In this document: positions 35,359 to 44,447 of the stretch, one piece after another | Numbering within the stretch: the first letter of the stretch is position 1 | How the letters are laid out: every line of letters begins with the position of its first letter | From: Candidatus Scalindua japonica | GTDB taxonomy: Bacteria; Planctomycetota; Brocadiia; Brocadiales; Scalinduaceae | DNA: 64,000 nucleotides | Direction of reading: 5' to 3' | NCBI RefSeq assembly: GCF_002443295.1 | Contig: NZ_BAOS01000004.1 | Coordinates: forward strand, 310,001 to 374,000 | Program-made: the position numbers and the translations under genes | The notes under the pieces: generated by a model | Databases searched by the model: none | Seen by the model: the letters and a program-made list of their open reading frames with translations, nothing else | Told to the model about the DNA's origin: nothing

Positions 35359-36939
35359 TTATGCATCAAGAATTCTCTCTGATGTCTCATTTTCCCAATC
35401 CATAATATAATTGATACCTGAAACATCAGCCGCTTCTCTGGTCAATGAAAAAATGTCGTCTCTGGTGATTTCATTGAGATTAAATCTCCTTGATCCAGCC
35501 ATCAACTGTTTTAGTCCCATCTTCATTTTTTCATAATAAGAGTACATTCCCAATGCGCCAGGAGTAACTTCACCAAACTCCTCTTTAACCTTTGATGAAT
35601 AATAGAATATCTTATCAAGAGTATCGCCATGCTCTGATGCTGGTTTTGGAATCTTTCCTTCCTTAATTGCTATTCCATTGGTATTTCCTACCATGGTAGC
35701 ACAGATTGTAGATCGTGACATACCGACAGCCTTTACGAATGGTGCAGCCAACGCGAATGATTTATAAATATGATCTTCGGCTGTAAGTCCTCCGGCCAGA
35801 ATAATATCCGGAACATACTCACCCCTGTCAGCCAGTCTCTTACAATAGTTATATGTCATAGCGGCAATATAAACAGTCGGCACACCCCACTCATTCATCA
35901 TTCTCCATGGGCTCATACCAGTACCGCCACCAGCACCATCAATTGTTAAAACGTCAAGTTTAAAAATTGAGCAGAATTTTATTGCTCTTGCCAGATCAGA
36001 CGGTCTGTAAGCACCTGTTTTCAGGAATACGTATTTAGCTCCGGCATTTCTCAGGTGTTCTACCTGTTTACCAAAATCATCAATCGCTTTTGGTAGATAT
36101 TCTGAAATTGCCTTTACTCTGGTATGTCTTTCAAAACCTTCAACAGCACCTGATTTAAAGGCTTCCTGTATTGTTGGATCTTCCGGATCAGGAATTACAA
36201 TATAGCCTCTCTTTTTCAATAGTATCGCTTTTTCCAGGTTAAAAATCTTAACTTCACCACCAATGTTCTTAGCACCCTGCCCCCATTTTAGTTCAACAGC
36301 ATCAGAACCCAGTGTATTCATACTGTACTCAAGAACCCCCAACCTCCAATCTTCAGGGTTGGCCTGAATGGCGATAAAGCCATAACCGTCTTTCTGGTTA
36401 TCTTTAAAAGATTTAAATCTTCTTTCAAGTTCCTTACATTCTGTAACCTTTTTATCGCTGTTAAAGGTAGAAGTTTCATCCATCCCAACAACATTTTCAC
36501 CGATTACGATCCCGGTACCACAAATGGCAGAACCGGCGCCAAGATCTGCAAAATGGTTCTTTGCAATCTGTGTAGAACCTAAACCAGTACATATTAATGG
36601 GAATTTTAACTTAAGGCCTTTATCTCTACCGAGACGGGTTTCAACGTTTACATTTGTAAACTGCTCATATTCTTTCTCATGATGACTTGCAACAGTTCCG
36701 GTAATGTTAAAATGTGAATAGTCGACAGGATAATCTTTTGTACCACTGGATGTACTCTTACCAAATGGAATCGGGTAAATCGTCTCCGGACCCCTCATGG
36801 ATGACAAACCTATTTCACAGTATCCGGGACATCCATCAAGACAGACAACACACATTCCACTTTGCGGCAATACATCACTTCCGGTTCTCGTTCTTGTTCC
36901 GGTCGCTGCCGATTTATTCGGTATTTGCAAACTTCCCAT
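35359..36939 (-). CDS. FMN-binding glutamate-synthase-family protein with N-terminal cysteine motif
   Basis: The start ATG 36939 follows GGGAGG with a good spacer; the earlier ATG at 36957 overlaps that site and is rejected. The 526 residues open with SGMCVVCLDGCPGYCEIG, a cysteine-rich motif of this stand-alone family. The FMN-binding TIM barrel of glutamate synthase follows: FPLICTGLGSTQIAKNHFAD, VELKWGQGAKNIGGEVK, LTIDGAGGGTGMSPW and DIILAGGLTAEDHIYKS. No glutaminase domain is present. It may bind an Fe-S cluster and use ammonia or another donor; the true reaction of this group is not settled. Nearby PLP and haem-oxygenase-fold genes may be linked. Confidence 0.87.
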   Translation of the reverse strand: MGSLQIPNKSAATGTRTRTGSDVLPQSGMCVVCLDGCPGYCEIGLSSMRGPETIYPIPFGKSTSSGTKDYPVDYSHFNITGTVASHHEKEYEQFTNVNVETRLGRDKGLKLKFPLICTGLGSTQIAKNHFADLGAGSAICGTGIVIGENVVGMDETSTFNSDKKVTECKELERRFKSFKDNQKDGYGFIAIQANPEDWRLGVLEYSMNTLGSDAVELKWGQGAKNIGGEVKIFNLEKAILLKKRGYIVIPDPEDPTIQEAFKSGAVEGFERHTRVKAISEYLPKAIDDFGKQVEHLRNAGAKYVFLKTGAYRPSDLARAIKFCSIFKLDVLTIDGAGGGTGMSPWRMMNEWGVPTVYIAAMTYNYCKRLADRGEYVPDIILAGGLTAEDHIYKSFALAAPFVKAVGMSRSTICATMVGNTNGIAIKEGKIPKPASEHGDTLDKIFYYSSKVKEEFGEVTPGALGMYSYYEKMKMGLKQLMAGSRRFNLNEITRDDIFSLTREAADVSGINYIMDWENETSERILDA

Positions 36940-37186
36940 ATTATAAAAACCTCCCATTCATTTAAAAAGTTGTTATGATAATGTTATTTATATACAAGTC
37001 AATATTTATGAAAATTTATGTAGTAATTGCATCTTTTATACAATAATGTTTTTCCGAAGCTCAACTAAGGTATAATACTGATACGTAAAAAGAGGAATAT
37101 AGCAGATTTTAAACTAAATTCAAGAAATAAGTTGATATAGCGATGCCCGGTTGAACTGGAAATAACATCTTGGCATCTTTATTACA

Positions 37187-37247
37187 TAAAAAACCCCGTT
37201 AGAAACTCACATTAATTCAAAACTAATGCTTGAGTTTACTAACGGGG
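37187..37247 (-). terminator. intrinsic terminator after the PqqC/CADD-like gene
   Basis: CCCCGTTAG-AAACTCA (37194-37209) pairs with TGAGTTT-A-CTAACGGGG (37231-37247), a long stem with one bulge. On the minus strand the stem is followed by a run of T (37193-37187). It lies 50 bases past the stop of the gene that ends at 37301. Confidence 0.88.
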
Positions 37248-37300
37248 AAACACTACAAACTTCTTGGCAAATAAATCATAAAAACTATTTTTTTAATATA

Positions 37301-38011
37301 TTAGAACTTACTGGCTCTTTCTAATCCATCCCATAAAACACATCTTGCATCAAGGAAATCCATTGCACCAAATCTCATTATTTCCTGGTGGTCCTCAGTC
37401 TGAGCAAACGGAAGTAATGAATCCTTGATACCTTCTGCATGCTCCACATCCAACTCTATGTGAGCAGAAAAGAAAAGAACTTCTTCCTCTGATAATCCAG
37501 CGCCCCTGCAACCCTCACGTACTGATGTATACATCTGAGGTACAATATATTCTGTCCCGGGTCCCAGAGCCCCAAAAGCTTCAATATAGTTGAGAAATCT
37601 GATATTCAGGTACTTATCTACAAAAAGCTTTGTTTCCGGTAAAGGTTTGATTGCAGCAAGTGCTTCCGGTGATGTATCAATACCAACAGATCTCAAGAAT
37701 CTCCTGAAAATTGCGGGGTGTGTCAATTCCGGGTCCATTTCCTGACCATCTTCCTCTCTGGCACCATACTCTTCACCCAGGTTTTTTATTAATGGAGCTC
37801 TCGCACCTTCGTCCGGAGTTATAGCCACCAAAGCTGCCAGGTATCTGGAAAAATGCCGTGAAAAGCAATAGTACTGCTCGGCAAACAACTTTACATGATC
37901 CTTATTTAACTCCTTGTTTTCAAACTTTTTCAAATATGAATGATTCAATGCTTCATGCTTCAGACAATCTTCCTGCAACTTGTCTACAAAATCACTTGCT
38001 GATACTGCCAT
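37301..38011 (-). CDS. haem-oxygenase-fold protein of the PqqC/TenA/CADD-like group
   Basis: 236 residues, all helical by composition. Candidate metal ligands are in IKNLGEEYGAREED, PELTHPAIFRRFLRSVG, FGALGPGTEYIVPQMY and SAHIELDVEHAEGIKD. These match the helices that bind two irons in haem-oxygenase-like diiron proteins such as CADD. The N-terminal AEQYYCFSRHFSRYLAAL is also typical. Known members make PQQ, degrade thiamine, cleave fatty acids or make p-aminobenzoate from their own tyrosine. The exact role here is unknown. AGGGGT precedes the ATG and the gene has its own terminator, so it is a single unit. Confidence 0.8.
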   Translation of the reverse strand: MAVSASDFVDKLQEDCLKHEALNHSYLKKFENKELNKDHVKLFAEQYYCFSRHFSRYLAALVAITPDEGARAPLIKNLGEEYGAREEDGQEMDPELTHPAIFRRFLRSVGIDTSPEALAAIKPLPETKLFVDKYLNIRFLNYIEAFGALGPGTEYIVPQMYTSVREGCRGAGLSEEEVLFFSAHIELDVEHAEGIKDSLLPFAQTEDHQEIMRFGAMDFLDARCVLWDGLERASKF

Positions 38012-38525
38012 AGCTTACCCCTCCAAAAAGAGTTTAAAAAATATTTATTACTCTGAACAGAAAGCAAAGCCTATACCATTACGAATATGTTCATTAACAA
38101 ATAAACAGACACAGCAATAACCTCTATATTTTAAACATGTTACAACATGTCATAAAAAACCAAGATAACTTTATCTAGTTACTTCACCAGATACTGATGC
38201 GCATTATTTTCGTAAACCATGCTTTATACAGAATTAATTTGCGTAATTATTACGTACGTTAAAAAGAATAGACCCAGGCAAACTGATACCAGCAACAGTC
38301 AAGAAAATGAATCAATTTAGAGAGGTCGTTTAACTCTGGAACCTGAATAGGCGTGCATAAAACTGAATGTGTTGCGGGGTAACAACAACGAAAGAGCACC
38401 TGATTACTGAAACGCACACTGATTGACAGAAAAATCAATTTCTATTGGAACTAAACACTTACAAGTTTATCCTTATCCAGGTAGACAAATTATATGGTTG
38501 TCAGATTTGATTACATTTATAAATC
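38012..38525. other. intergenic region with an operator-like inverted repeat
   Basis: No gene is seen. ACATGTT-AC-AACATGT (38135-38150) is a perfect 7-bp inverted repeat about 125 bases upstream of the PqqC/CADD-like start (minus strand), a plausible regulator site. The rest is AT-rich; I see no terminator for the aminotransferase gene ending at 38526. Confidence 0.4.
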
Positions 38526-39824
38526 TCAGGAACTTAAATAAGCTGTTATTTTTTCAGCAATTGTCTGAAATATCCATTTGAATTTTCCCATATCCGTCTC
38601 TAACAACGTTACCCTGAATCCATACAGTTCACAGCTAAAACCTGTTAACGGCACAACACATATACCAGTAGCACCCAACAGGTAATATACAAATCTCTTA
38701 TCAAGAGCAACTCCATCAACAATATTTTCAATATAATCTCTTATTTTGTCATTCCTGATCTCAAGCGTCTGTTTTTCATTTAAAACTCCATTTTTAAATG
38801 CAACCGTCATATAGAATGCGCCATTAGTTTGATTCACAATTATACCGTCTACCCCAATAAGAGTATCAAAGGCGAATTTAGACTTTGCCTCATACTGCTT
38901 ATTTCTACCGGAATGATACTCTTTGTATCTTGAATCGGACAATAACGACGGTATAACCTTCTGAGGAAGTGTTGTTGAACAGACTTCCAGCATTTTTGCA
39001 TTCAATATCGTTTCGATATATTCGTTGAACATTGGATCATTATCTCTATTATACACCTCTATCCAACCACATCTTGCCCCCGGCCATGGAAGCTCCTTTG
39101 AAATCCCACGCATCGATATTCCACATACACCATTAATAACATCACTTAACGGAGTAGACATCTTCCCATTGTACGTTATTTCCAGGTAGATCTCATCGCA
39201 CAAGATAAATAAATCAAATTCTTCTGCAATCTTCACAATTTCCAACATTATATCCCTGGAATACACAGTACCAGCCGGATTATTAGGGTTTATGATTAAT
39301 ATCCCTGAGATTGTTCTATCATTTATTATTTTATTACGCAGATCATTAATATTGGGTAACCAGTTATTTTCCGGGTCTAGTCTATACATTAAATGATCTT
39401 CACTGGCGTGGGCGGCCTCAGTTGACGAATGGGTAGAATAAGCGGGTGAAGGGCCTATTACTCGTGCTTCTTTCCTCAAATAATTATATACCTTGGATAT
39501 CGCATCACCGATTCCATTAAAGAAAATAACATCTTCTTCTGTTATCTGCACCTTATTACGCTTATTGCATATTTTTGCAAGAAATGCCCTGGTTTCGGTC
39601 AAACCTTTTGTTGGGCTATAAGCAAATGAAGAATCGTGGTCAATAGCTTCCTTTATGACACTCTTTATCCATAACGGAATTTTTTCTCCCTTAAGAACAG
39701 GATCTCCAATATTCTCCCAGCAGATATTAAGACCCATATCCTGCAACCTGTTCCCAACTGCTACAATTTCACGTATTTCATACTGAAGTTCGTGTGCTCC
39801 CGCATGAACAATGTTATTTCTCAT
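38526..39824 (-). CDS. PLP-dependent aminotransferase, class I/II
   Basis: 432 residues of fold-type I. Motifs: FAYSPTKGLTETRAFLA, FFNGIGDAISKVYNYL, GILIINPNNPAGTVYS, ILCDEIYLEITY (the Asp that contacts the PLP ring nitrogen) and the PLP-lysine SMRGISKELPWPGARCGW. A late FSCELYGFRVTLLETD carries the substrate-carboxylate arginine. It resembles aspartate/alanine-type aminotransferases with the 'KELPWPGARCGW' signature of a distinct branch. The amino donor is unknown. It is divergent from the first flagellar-cluster lipoprotein. Confidence 0.88.
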   Translation of the reverse strand: MRNNIVHAGAHELQYEIREIVAVGNRLQDMGLNICWENIGDPVLKGEKIPLWIKSVIKEAIDHDSSFAYSPTKGLTETRAFLAKICNKRNKVQITEEDVIFFNGIGDAISKVYNYLRKEARVIGPSPAYSTHSSTEAAHASEDHLMYRLDPENNWLPNINDLRNKIINDRTISGILIINPNNPAGTVYSRDIMLEIVKIAEEFDLFILCDEIYLEITYNGKMSTPLSDVINGVCGISMRGISKELPWPGARCGWIEVYNRDNDPMFNEYIETILNAKMLEVCSTTLPQKVIPSLLSDSRYKEYHSGRNKQYEAKSKFAFDTLIGVDGIIVNQTNGAFYMTVAFKNGVLNEKQTLEIRNDKIRDYIENIVDGVALDKRFVYYLLGATGICVVPLTGFSCELYGFRVTLLETDMGKFKWIFQTIAEKITAYLSS

Positions 39825-40117
39825 AATAATTACAAAACTCTTTCTGCTTGATGTTTTTTGTTTCTCATAAAAACTATATCATGTAAGTATAAGTTGCTAT
39901 TGAGAAAATGAAAATCATTCTAGGTTATGCATCTTATAAAATCAAGCAATTAAGACAAACAACATAATCTATTCTATTGTACTCTTTTCTATTTTCATTA
40001 GTGTGGCAATGAAAAACAATTGACATTTGTAAATATATTATATATGAATAGAGCCTGTTAGGATCATTAATTTAGGGAAAAAGCAGACTCTAAATAAACC
40101 CTGAAAAACACTTTTTT

Positions 40118-41053
40118 ATGTTAAAAATCGACTACAGTCCAAGAAAATACATTCTAAAACTACTGTGTCTCGCCACACTGTTATTTAACGGCTGCCTGGC
40201 ATTAAAATCAAACCCATCAAAATCCGTATATACTGAAATACAAAAAAGAAATACCGATAAAACTATAGCAACATATGACATACCTATTACCGATGCCAAT
40301 AAATCCACTAACAAGGTACCATCTGTATTAGAAAAAAAATATTTATCTGATGAACATTCGATAGACACGGAAACGGAAGTCAGCATTGAACCACTAAGTA
40401 TACAGGAAAAAGTTAATAAATTAGAGGCAAGGCTGAAGGCTGAAGAAGAAGAGAGACAAAAAACAAACATCCATGTACAAAGTCTTATTAAAAAAATATC
40501 TGACCTGCAGAAATCTAAAGATGACGCCGAAAAATATTTTGCCAATACAAGAAAAAAACTTGAAGCAGAAAATAAGATCATATTAAAAAGGATTAAAAAA
40601 ATATCAACTAAATCTAAAGGAGCAACAGACAGAGAAACTCAGGGATCAGGTTATTTGTCAGATGGCTCTACAATCGGTCTGGGTATAATAGACGGAGGAG
40701 AAGAAATAATAGCATTAGAAAAAATCAAAAGACTGGAAAACAGGCTAAATGCGGAAAAAGACAAAACAAAAGCTCTTAACGAAGAACTGTCAACCTTGCA
40801 AGCCGCAAAAGAGAGCGCTGAGAGTAATTTTGCCAATACCAGAAAAGAGCTGGAAGAAAAAAATAATGAACTATTAGAGAAAATTAATGAATTAGATTCT
40901 AAATTGGAAGAACTGGAATCAAGAGCAATTGCCGCAGAACAAGAATTAGTCCCGATTAAGAAAGAACTTTTAAAGACACAGATATCAGAGACAAAAGCGC
41001 AGCAGCAGTTATATAAATTGAAAATTCAAAATCTGAAAGAAGACGAAGAGTAA
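40118..41053 (+). CDS. coiled-coil lipoprotein at the head of the flagellar cluster
   Basis: 311 residues. The N-terminus KYILKLLCLATLLFNGC gives a lipoprotein signal with Cys at about 26, the likely acylation site. Two long heptad-rich blocks follow (about 100-170 and 195-300), both starting with EKIKRLE/EKVNKLEARL-type helices and sharing KLEARLKAEEE versus RLENRLNAEKD and FANTRK(K/E)LE, an internal duplication. Most of the protein is highly charged. No enzymatic motif is present. It is read in the same direction as the flagellar genes, but a link with motility is only positional. Confidence 0.7.
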   Translation: MLKIDYSPRKYILKLLCLATLLFNGCLALKSNPSKSVYTEIQKRNTDKTIATYDIPITDANKSTNKVPSVLEKKYLSDEHSIDTETEVSIEPLSIQEKVNKLEARLKAEEEERQKTNIHVQSLIKKISDLQKSKDDAEKYFANTRKKLEAENKIILKRIKKISTKSKGATDRETQGSGYLSDGSTIGLGIIDGGEEIIALEKIKRLENRLNAEKDKTKALNEELSTLQAAKESAESNFANTRKELEEKNNELLEKINELDSKLEELESRAIAAEQELVPIKKELLKTQISETKAQQQLYKLKIQNLKEDEE

Positions 41054-41133
41054 CAGGTTAAATATAACACGAAAAAGATGTCTCAACTATTACTTCACAA
41101 CTGGATACAAACCTTAATACATTCTACTTTCAA

Positions 41134-41844
41134 ATGAAATCATTCAATATAACATCAACGATACCAGTACTCATCTTTATCATATTATGTTTAACTGGCT
41201 GTGAATCAACAGACACAGTTGATGATCTGTTTTATTACAACAACACAAAAAATTTCGACAATATAAACTTTCACAAATCAGAAGAATACGTTAATACCAG
41301 ATTAAAGAGAGTTTTATTACTCCCATTCACAATTAAAACCCATAGAGATAAAGTTGTTAATGAAGTGACAAACGCTTTTTATATTGAGTTACAAAAGAGC
41401 GCTAAGTTTGACATTCTAGTACCTCAGGGGTTTCAGGACATACTATCACAACAACAGGACATCTGGAACAGAGGGCTGATCAGAGCCGAGACAATTGTAG
41501 AAGCAAAAAAGAGATATAAGGTAGATGCAATTATTTTTGGTACTATTACCCAATACCATCCATATGAACCACCCATTTTAGGCATAAAAGTGGGAATGTT
41601 TTCTGCCAATTCAGGAAATATTATGTGGAGTTCTGATGCCATATTTGACAGCAGTGAGGCATCGGTGATAAAACTTATTAAAACATACCACAGAGAACAC
41701 TACCAAAAACATCAATCGTTATACGACTGGAAAATCATACCATTATCAACGAAACGGTATGCGCAATTCGTCGCACATTACATGGTAGAATCCCTCAAAA
41801 GCAAAAAAACACTATGGGAAACTTTTTTCCATAGCACACGGTAA
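41134..41844 (+). CDS. CsgG/LpoB-like outer-membrane lipoprotein
   Basis: 236 residues with lipobox IILCLTGC (Cys about 24). The segment RVLLLPFTIKTHRDKVVNEV then YIELQKSAKFDILVP and AKKRYKVDAIIFGTITQY has the pattern of CsgG/LpoB/FlgO-like periplasmic lipoproteins: a 'v.v.PF' strand, a helix, and 'dai..G.i'. Placed before fliK, it may help anchor or assemble outer flagellar rings, as FlgO/FlgP/FlgT do in some bacteria; this is inference. It lies 81 bases after the coiled-coil lipoprotein gene. Confidence 0.65.
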   Translation: MKSFNITSTIPVLIFIILCLTGCESTDTVDDLFYYNNTKNFDNINFHKSEEYVNTRLKRVLLLPFTIKTHRDKVVNEVTNAFYIELQKSAKFDILVPQGFQDILSQQQDIWNRGLIRAETIVEAKKRYKVDAIIFGTITQYHPYEPPILGIKVGMFSANSGNIMWSSDAIFDSSEASVIKLIKTYHREHYQKHQSLYDWKIIPLSTKRYAQFVAHYMVESLKSKKTLWETFFHSTR

Positions 41845-41955
41845 AAACTGATATCAAGCATGCTTTATGACCAGGTTTAAAGAAGAATAACATTATTTAC
41901 AGAAAAATTATTCTCCCTTAACTATCAACCGTAAAAGAGCATAGCAATATTGAAA

Positions 41956-41981
41956 AGAAAAAATATTTAAATATTTTTTCT
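41956..41981. repeat. 26-bp perfect palindrome before fliK
   Basis: Bases 41956-41981 (AGAAAAAATATTT and its exact reverse complement) form an uninterrupted 26-bp palindrome ending two bases before the sigma-54-type -24 element. It could bind a regulator (for example an IHF-like bend or an activator) or, as RNA, end the lipoprotein transcript. Confidence 0.6.
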
Positions 41982-41998
41982 TTGGCACAATCCTAGCT
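41982..41998 (+). promoter_or_regulatory. sigma-54-type promoter for fliK and following genes
   Basis: TTGGCACAATCCTAGCT has GG at 41984-41985 and GC at 41996-41997 with ten bases between. The -24 part TTGGCAC is perfect; the -12 part TAGC has one change from TTGC. A start near 42009 would leave a leader of about 50 bases to the fliK ATG at 42058. Sigma-54 control of hook genes is known in many bacteria. Confidence 0.7.
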
Positions 41999-42057
41999 TA
42001 ATACACACACGTCTTACTATCATTTTAAAACTTTTCTCATATTATATTTTTAAACAA

Positions 42058-43962
42058 ATGGCAGATAAATCTATAAGCCCACTATCTGGAATACTCTCTA
42101 CTAAAGATTCACCGGCTTCCGGTATATTTAAGACAACCAACAACTCAATAAAGAATGATCGTGAAGAGAATGGTTTTCTGTCAAAGTTGGTAAATACAAT
42201 ACAAAGCACAGACACACTTTACAGGCAACCTGATACAGATATTCAGTCTGAATTAAATGACAAAACAAATACTGAAGATATCTATCAACTGCTACAGCTA
42301 CTTTCAATGGGTACTCCAACTAATTTAGTAACTAATACTGAAACAAGACAGAGTATGCCAGGCAAAGAACTGACAAATATGATTATCAATAATAACGCTA
42401 ATACCAAGGCCCCTTCCACACTATTAGAAAACACTATTCTTAGCAACCAGGAGTTAAAACCATTTGAGAGCCTAAACTCCAGCTTTTCAAAAAACACGCG
42501 AATAAATACCGCACATAACTTAGCGGGAGAATTGATTTTAGAGGAACCATCTCCATCGATATCAGGCAAATTAAATACAAACCAAACCTCTATTCCACAA
42601 AGCGTGGCAGGACAATTGAATCTGGAACAACCGGTAACATCTGTATCAGAAAATTCCGGCAGTACTAATATTGCACAAGAGTTGATGAATGATTCCATTA
42701 CTGAACAACCAGCAACATCATTATCAGATAAATCAAATGTTACTCAAAACAGTACAAAAGCAGATGAACAAAGGGTATTAGATACTCTCAACAAACCAGA
42801 TCTGCCCGAATCATCACCAGTCATCAGTGGCGATAAACCGGTTCTACAGATATCTAAATTACCAGCAATGCAAGCATTGAAAACTACCAAAGAATCCGGC
42901 ATTAACCCTCTTAATAGGCATAGTGTAACATATAAGAATACTGCTGAACAGACTACGGTAGCTTCAAAAAAAAATATAAACCAGAACACAACGAACATCC
43001 AACCCAACCGGGAGCCAGTTTCTTTAATCGCAAATAGGGCATCAAACCCTATACCTGATGCATACAAAATTGCAAATAATAAAATCATAAACTCCAGTGC
43101 TTTGCCAGTTTCTGAAGAAAGAACTGATGGAAAAGCATCTGAGATATTAAAAGGACAACACCAGGATCAAGCCTCACTCACAAATATCGACAAAAAACCT
43201 CAAACCCAACAGGGCGTTGCGCAAACAAAAACAGAAAACAACGAAACTCCTATTATGTTTGATGTAAGCACAAATACAAGTGAAGCAAAAGCAGAAAAAA
43301 CGCTTAGCAGTACATCACTTACAAATAATAGTATTAGTACCGTTTCAGTTGAAGCGACAACGTCACCAAATACATCATCAGATAATTCTACCCTTAACAA
43401 TCAGGAAACCAATACTCACTTTGATTACGAAATGAATCCCGTTAACACGGGTAAAAGAACAGAGACTGATACAAATTTCAAAAGTACTCTTTCACAAATC
43501 AGCAACTCAGCAAAACCATTAGATTCGTTAGGAAATGATATAGCAGACAATATAATTCAAAATGCAAAATCCTTTACACAAGGAGGAAAATCTGAGCTAA
43601 AAATGCAGCTCAGCCCACCGGAACTTGGAACACTTAAACTGGAATTTACCGTAGAAGATGACATTTTAGAGACAAAGATAACTGTTGAAAGATCATCGGT
43701 TAAGGATGTTATTGAGAAAGATATTCCCAGGTTGAGGGAGCTTATATCTAATGCAGACATTGATGTCGGAAAACTTGATGTATATCTCCAGGATAAAGAA
43801 AATGACAAAATGGGCTTTATGAATAAAGATTTTCAATCAGACTCAAAAAGCAAGAACACTCAAAATCCTTCCAATGAGGAAGATGAATACCGGGAAAACA
43901 CAGCAGAAGAAGAAACAACGGCAAACAATACAAAATCAACTCAAATTAACTATTTAGTATAG
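42058..43962 (+). CDS. fliK: flagellar hook-length control protein
   Basis: 634 residues. The first 480 are low-complexity, rich in Ser, Thr, Asn and Gln, as in the molecular-ruler part of FliK. The C-terminal domain (about 500-590) has [20 protein letters not shown] and [20 protein letters not shown], the conserved fold that contacts FlhB to switch export from hook to filament. The acidic C-terminal tail is long. The protein is longer than the 400-residue enteric form. It lies 14 bases before flgD. Confidence 0.9.
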   Translation: MADKSISPLSGILSTKDSPASGIFKTTNNSIKNDREENGFLSKLVNTIQSTDTLYRQPDTDIQSELNDKTNTEDIYQLLQLLSMGTPTNLVTNTETRQSMPGKELTNMIINNNANTKAPSTLLENTILSNQELKPFESLNSSFSKNTRINTAHNLAGELILEEPSPSISGKLNTNQTSIPQSVAGQLNLEQPVTSVSENSGSTNIAQELMNDSITEQPATSLSDKSNVTQNSTKADEQRVLDTLNKPDLPESSPVISGDKPVLQISKLPAMQALKTTKESGINPLNRHSVTYKNTAEQTTVASKKNINQNTTNIQPNREPVSLIANRASNPIPDAYKIANNKIINSSALPVSEERTDGKASEILKGQHQDQASLTNIDKKPQTQQGVAQTKTENNETPIMFDVSTNTSEAKAEKTLSSTSLTNNSISTVSVEATTSPNTSSDNSTLNNQETNTHFDYEMNPVNTGKRTETDTNFKSTLSQISNSAKPLDSLGNDIADNIIQNAKSFTQGGKSELKMQLSPPELGTLKLEFTVEDDILETKITVERSSVKDVIEKDIPRLRELISNADIDVGKLDVYLQDKENDKMGFMNKDFQSDSKSKNTQNPSNEEDEYRENTAEEETTANNTKSTQINYLV

Positions 43963-43975
43963 AAGGGAGACAATT

Positions 43976-44416
43976 ATGAATGCTACAGCTATAGGAAGTG
44001 CCGCAGTCAACAAAGATGAATTTTTAAAACTATTTGTTGCTCAACTTAAGAACCAGAGTCCCATGGACCCATTAAAGGGACATGAGTTCATTGCGCAACT
44101 TGCGCAATTCAGCTCTGTTGAGCAACTTACAAATCTCAACACCTCTTTCGCAGAGCAACTTACAAATCTTAACACCTCTTTCGCAGAGCAACTTACAAAT
44201 CTTAACACCTCTTTTGCAGATACCTTGAAGTTTCAACAATTAACAGGTGGTAGTGAATTTATAGGGAAGAAAGCTACATTTGTAAATCCTGATGGCGGAG
44301 GTACTACTGAAGGAGTAATACAAGGTGCAGTCACACTTGATGACTCAATATCAGTCGTAATACAGGACAAAGAAATACCCTTATCAAATATAACAGGAAT
44401 ATTTGAAAATAAATAA
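43976..44416 (+). CDS. flgD: flagellar hook-cap/assembly protein FlgD, with an internal repeat
   Basis: 146 residues. The N-terminal FlgD signature is [36 protein letters not shown], listed in parts as [18 protein letters not shown] and [14 protein letters not shown]. The following 11-residue unit [11 protein letters not shown] occurs three times in a row; relatives carry it once. The C-terminal part ([17 protein letters not shown] ... [17 protein letters not shown]) is the short hook-capping fold without the longer Ig-like domain of enteric FlgD. An AAGGGAG site precedes the ATG. Confidence 0.93.
   Translation: MNATAIGSAAVNKDEFLKLFVAQLKNQSPMDPLKGHEFIAQLAQFSSVEQLTNLNTSFAEQLTNLNTSFAEQLTNLNTSFADTLKFQQLTGGSEFIGKKATFVNPDGGGTTEGVIQGAVTLDDSISVVIQDKEIPLSNITGIFENK
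44120..44218 (+). repeat. three tandem 33-bp units inside flgD
   Basis: Units at 44120-44152, 44153-44185 and 44186-44218 start GAGCAACTTACAAATCT and differ at only one or two bases. Each encodes [11 protein letters not shown]. The near identity shows recent slippage-type expansion that keeps the frame. Confidence 0.97.
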
Positions 44417-44447
44417 GTTTTATATTATTAATAGAAAGGAGTAAGCT

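Noticed and set aside
42285-43400. Several minus-strand frames inside fliK and the coiled-coil lipoprotein
   Set aside because: Low-complexity Ser/Thr/Asn codons produce open hydrophobic frames on the other strand; no start signals or motifs.
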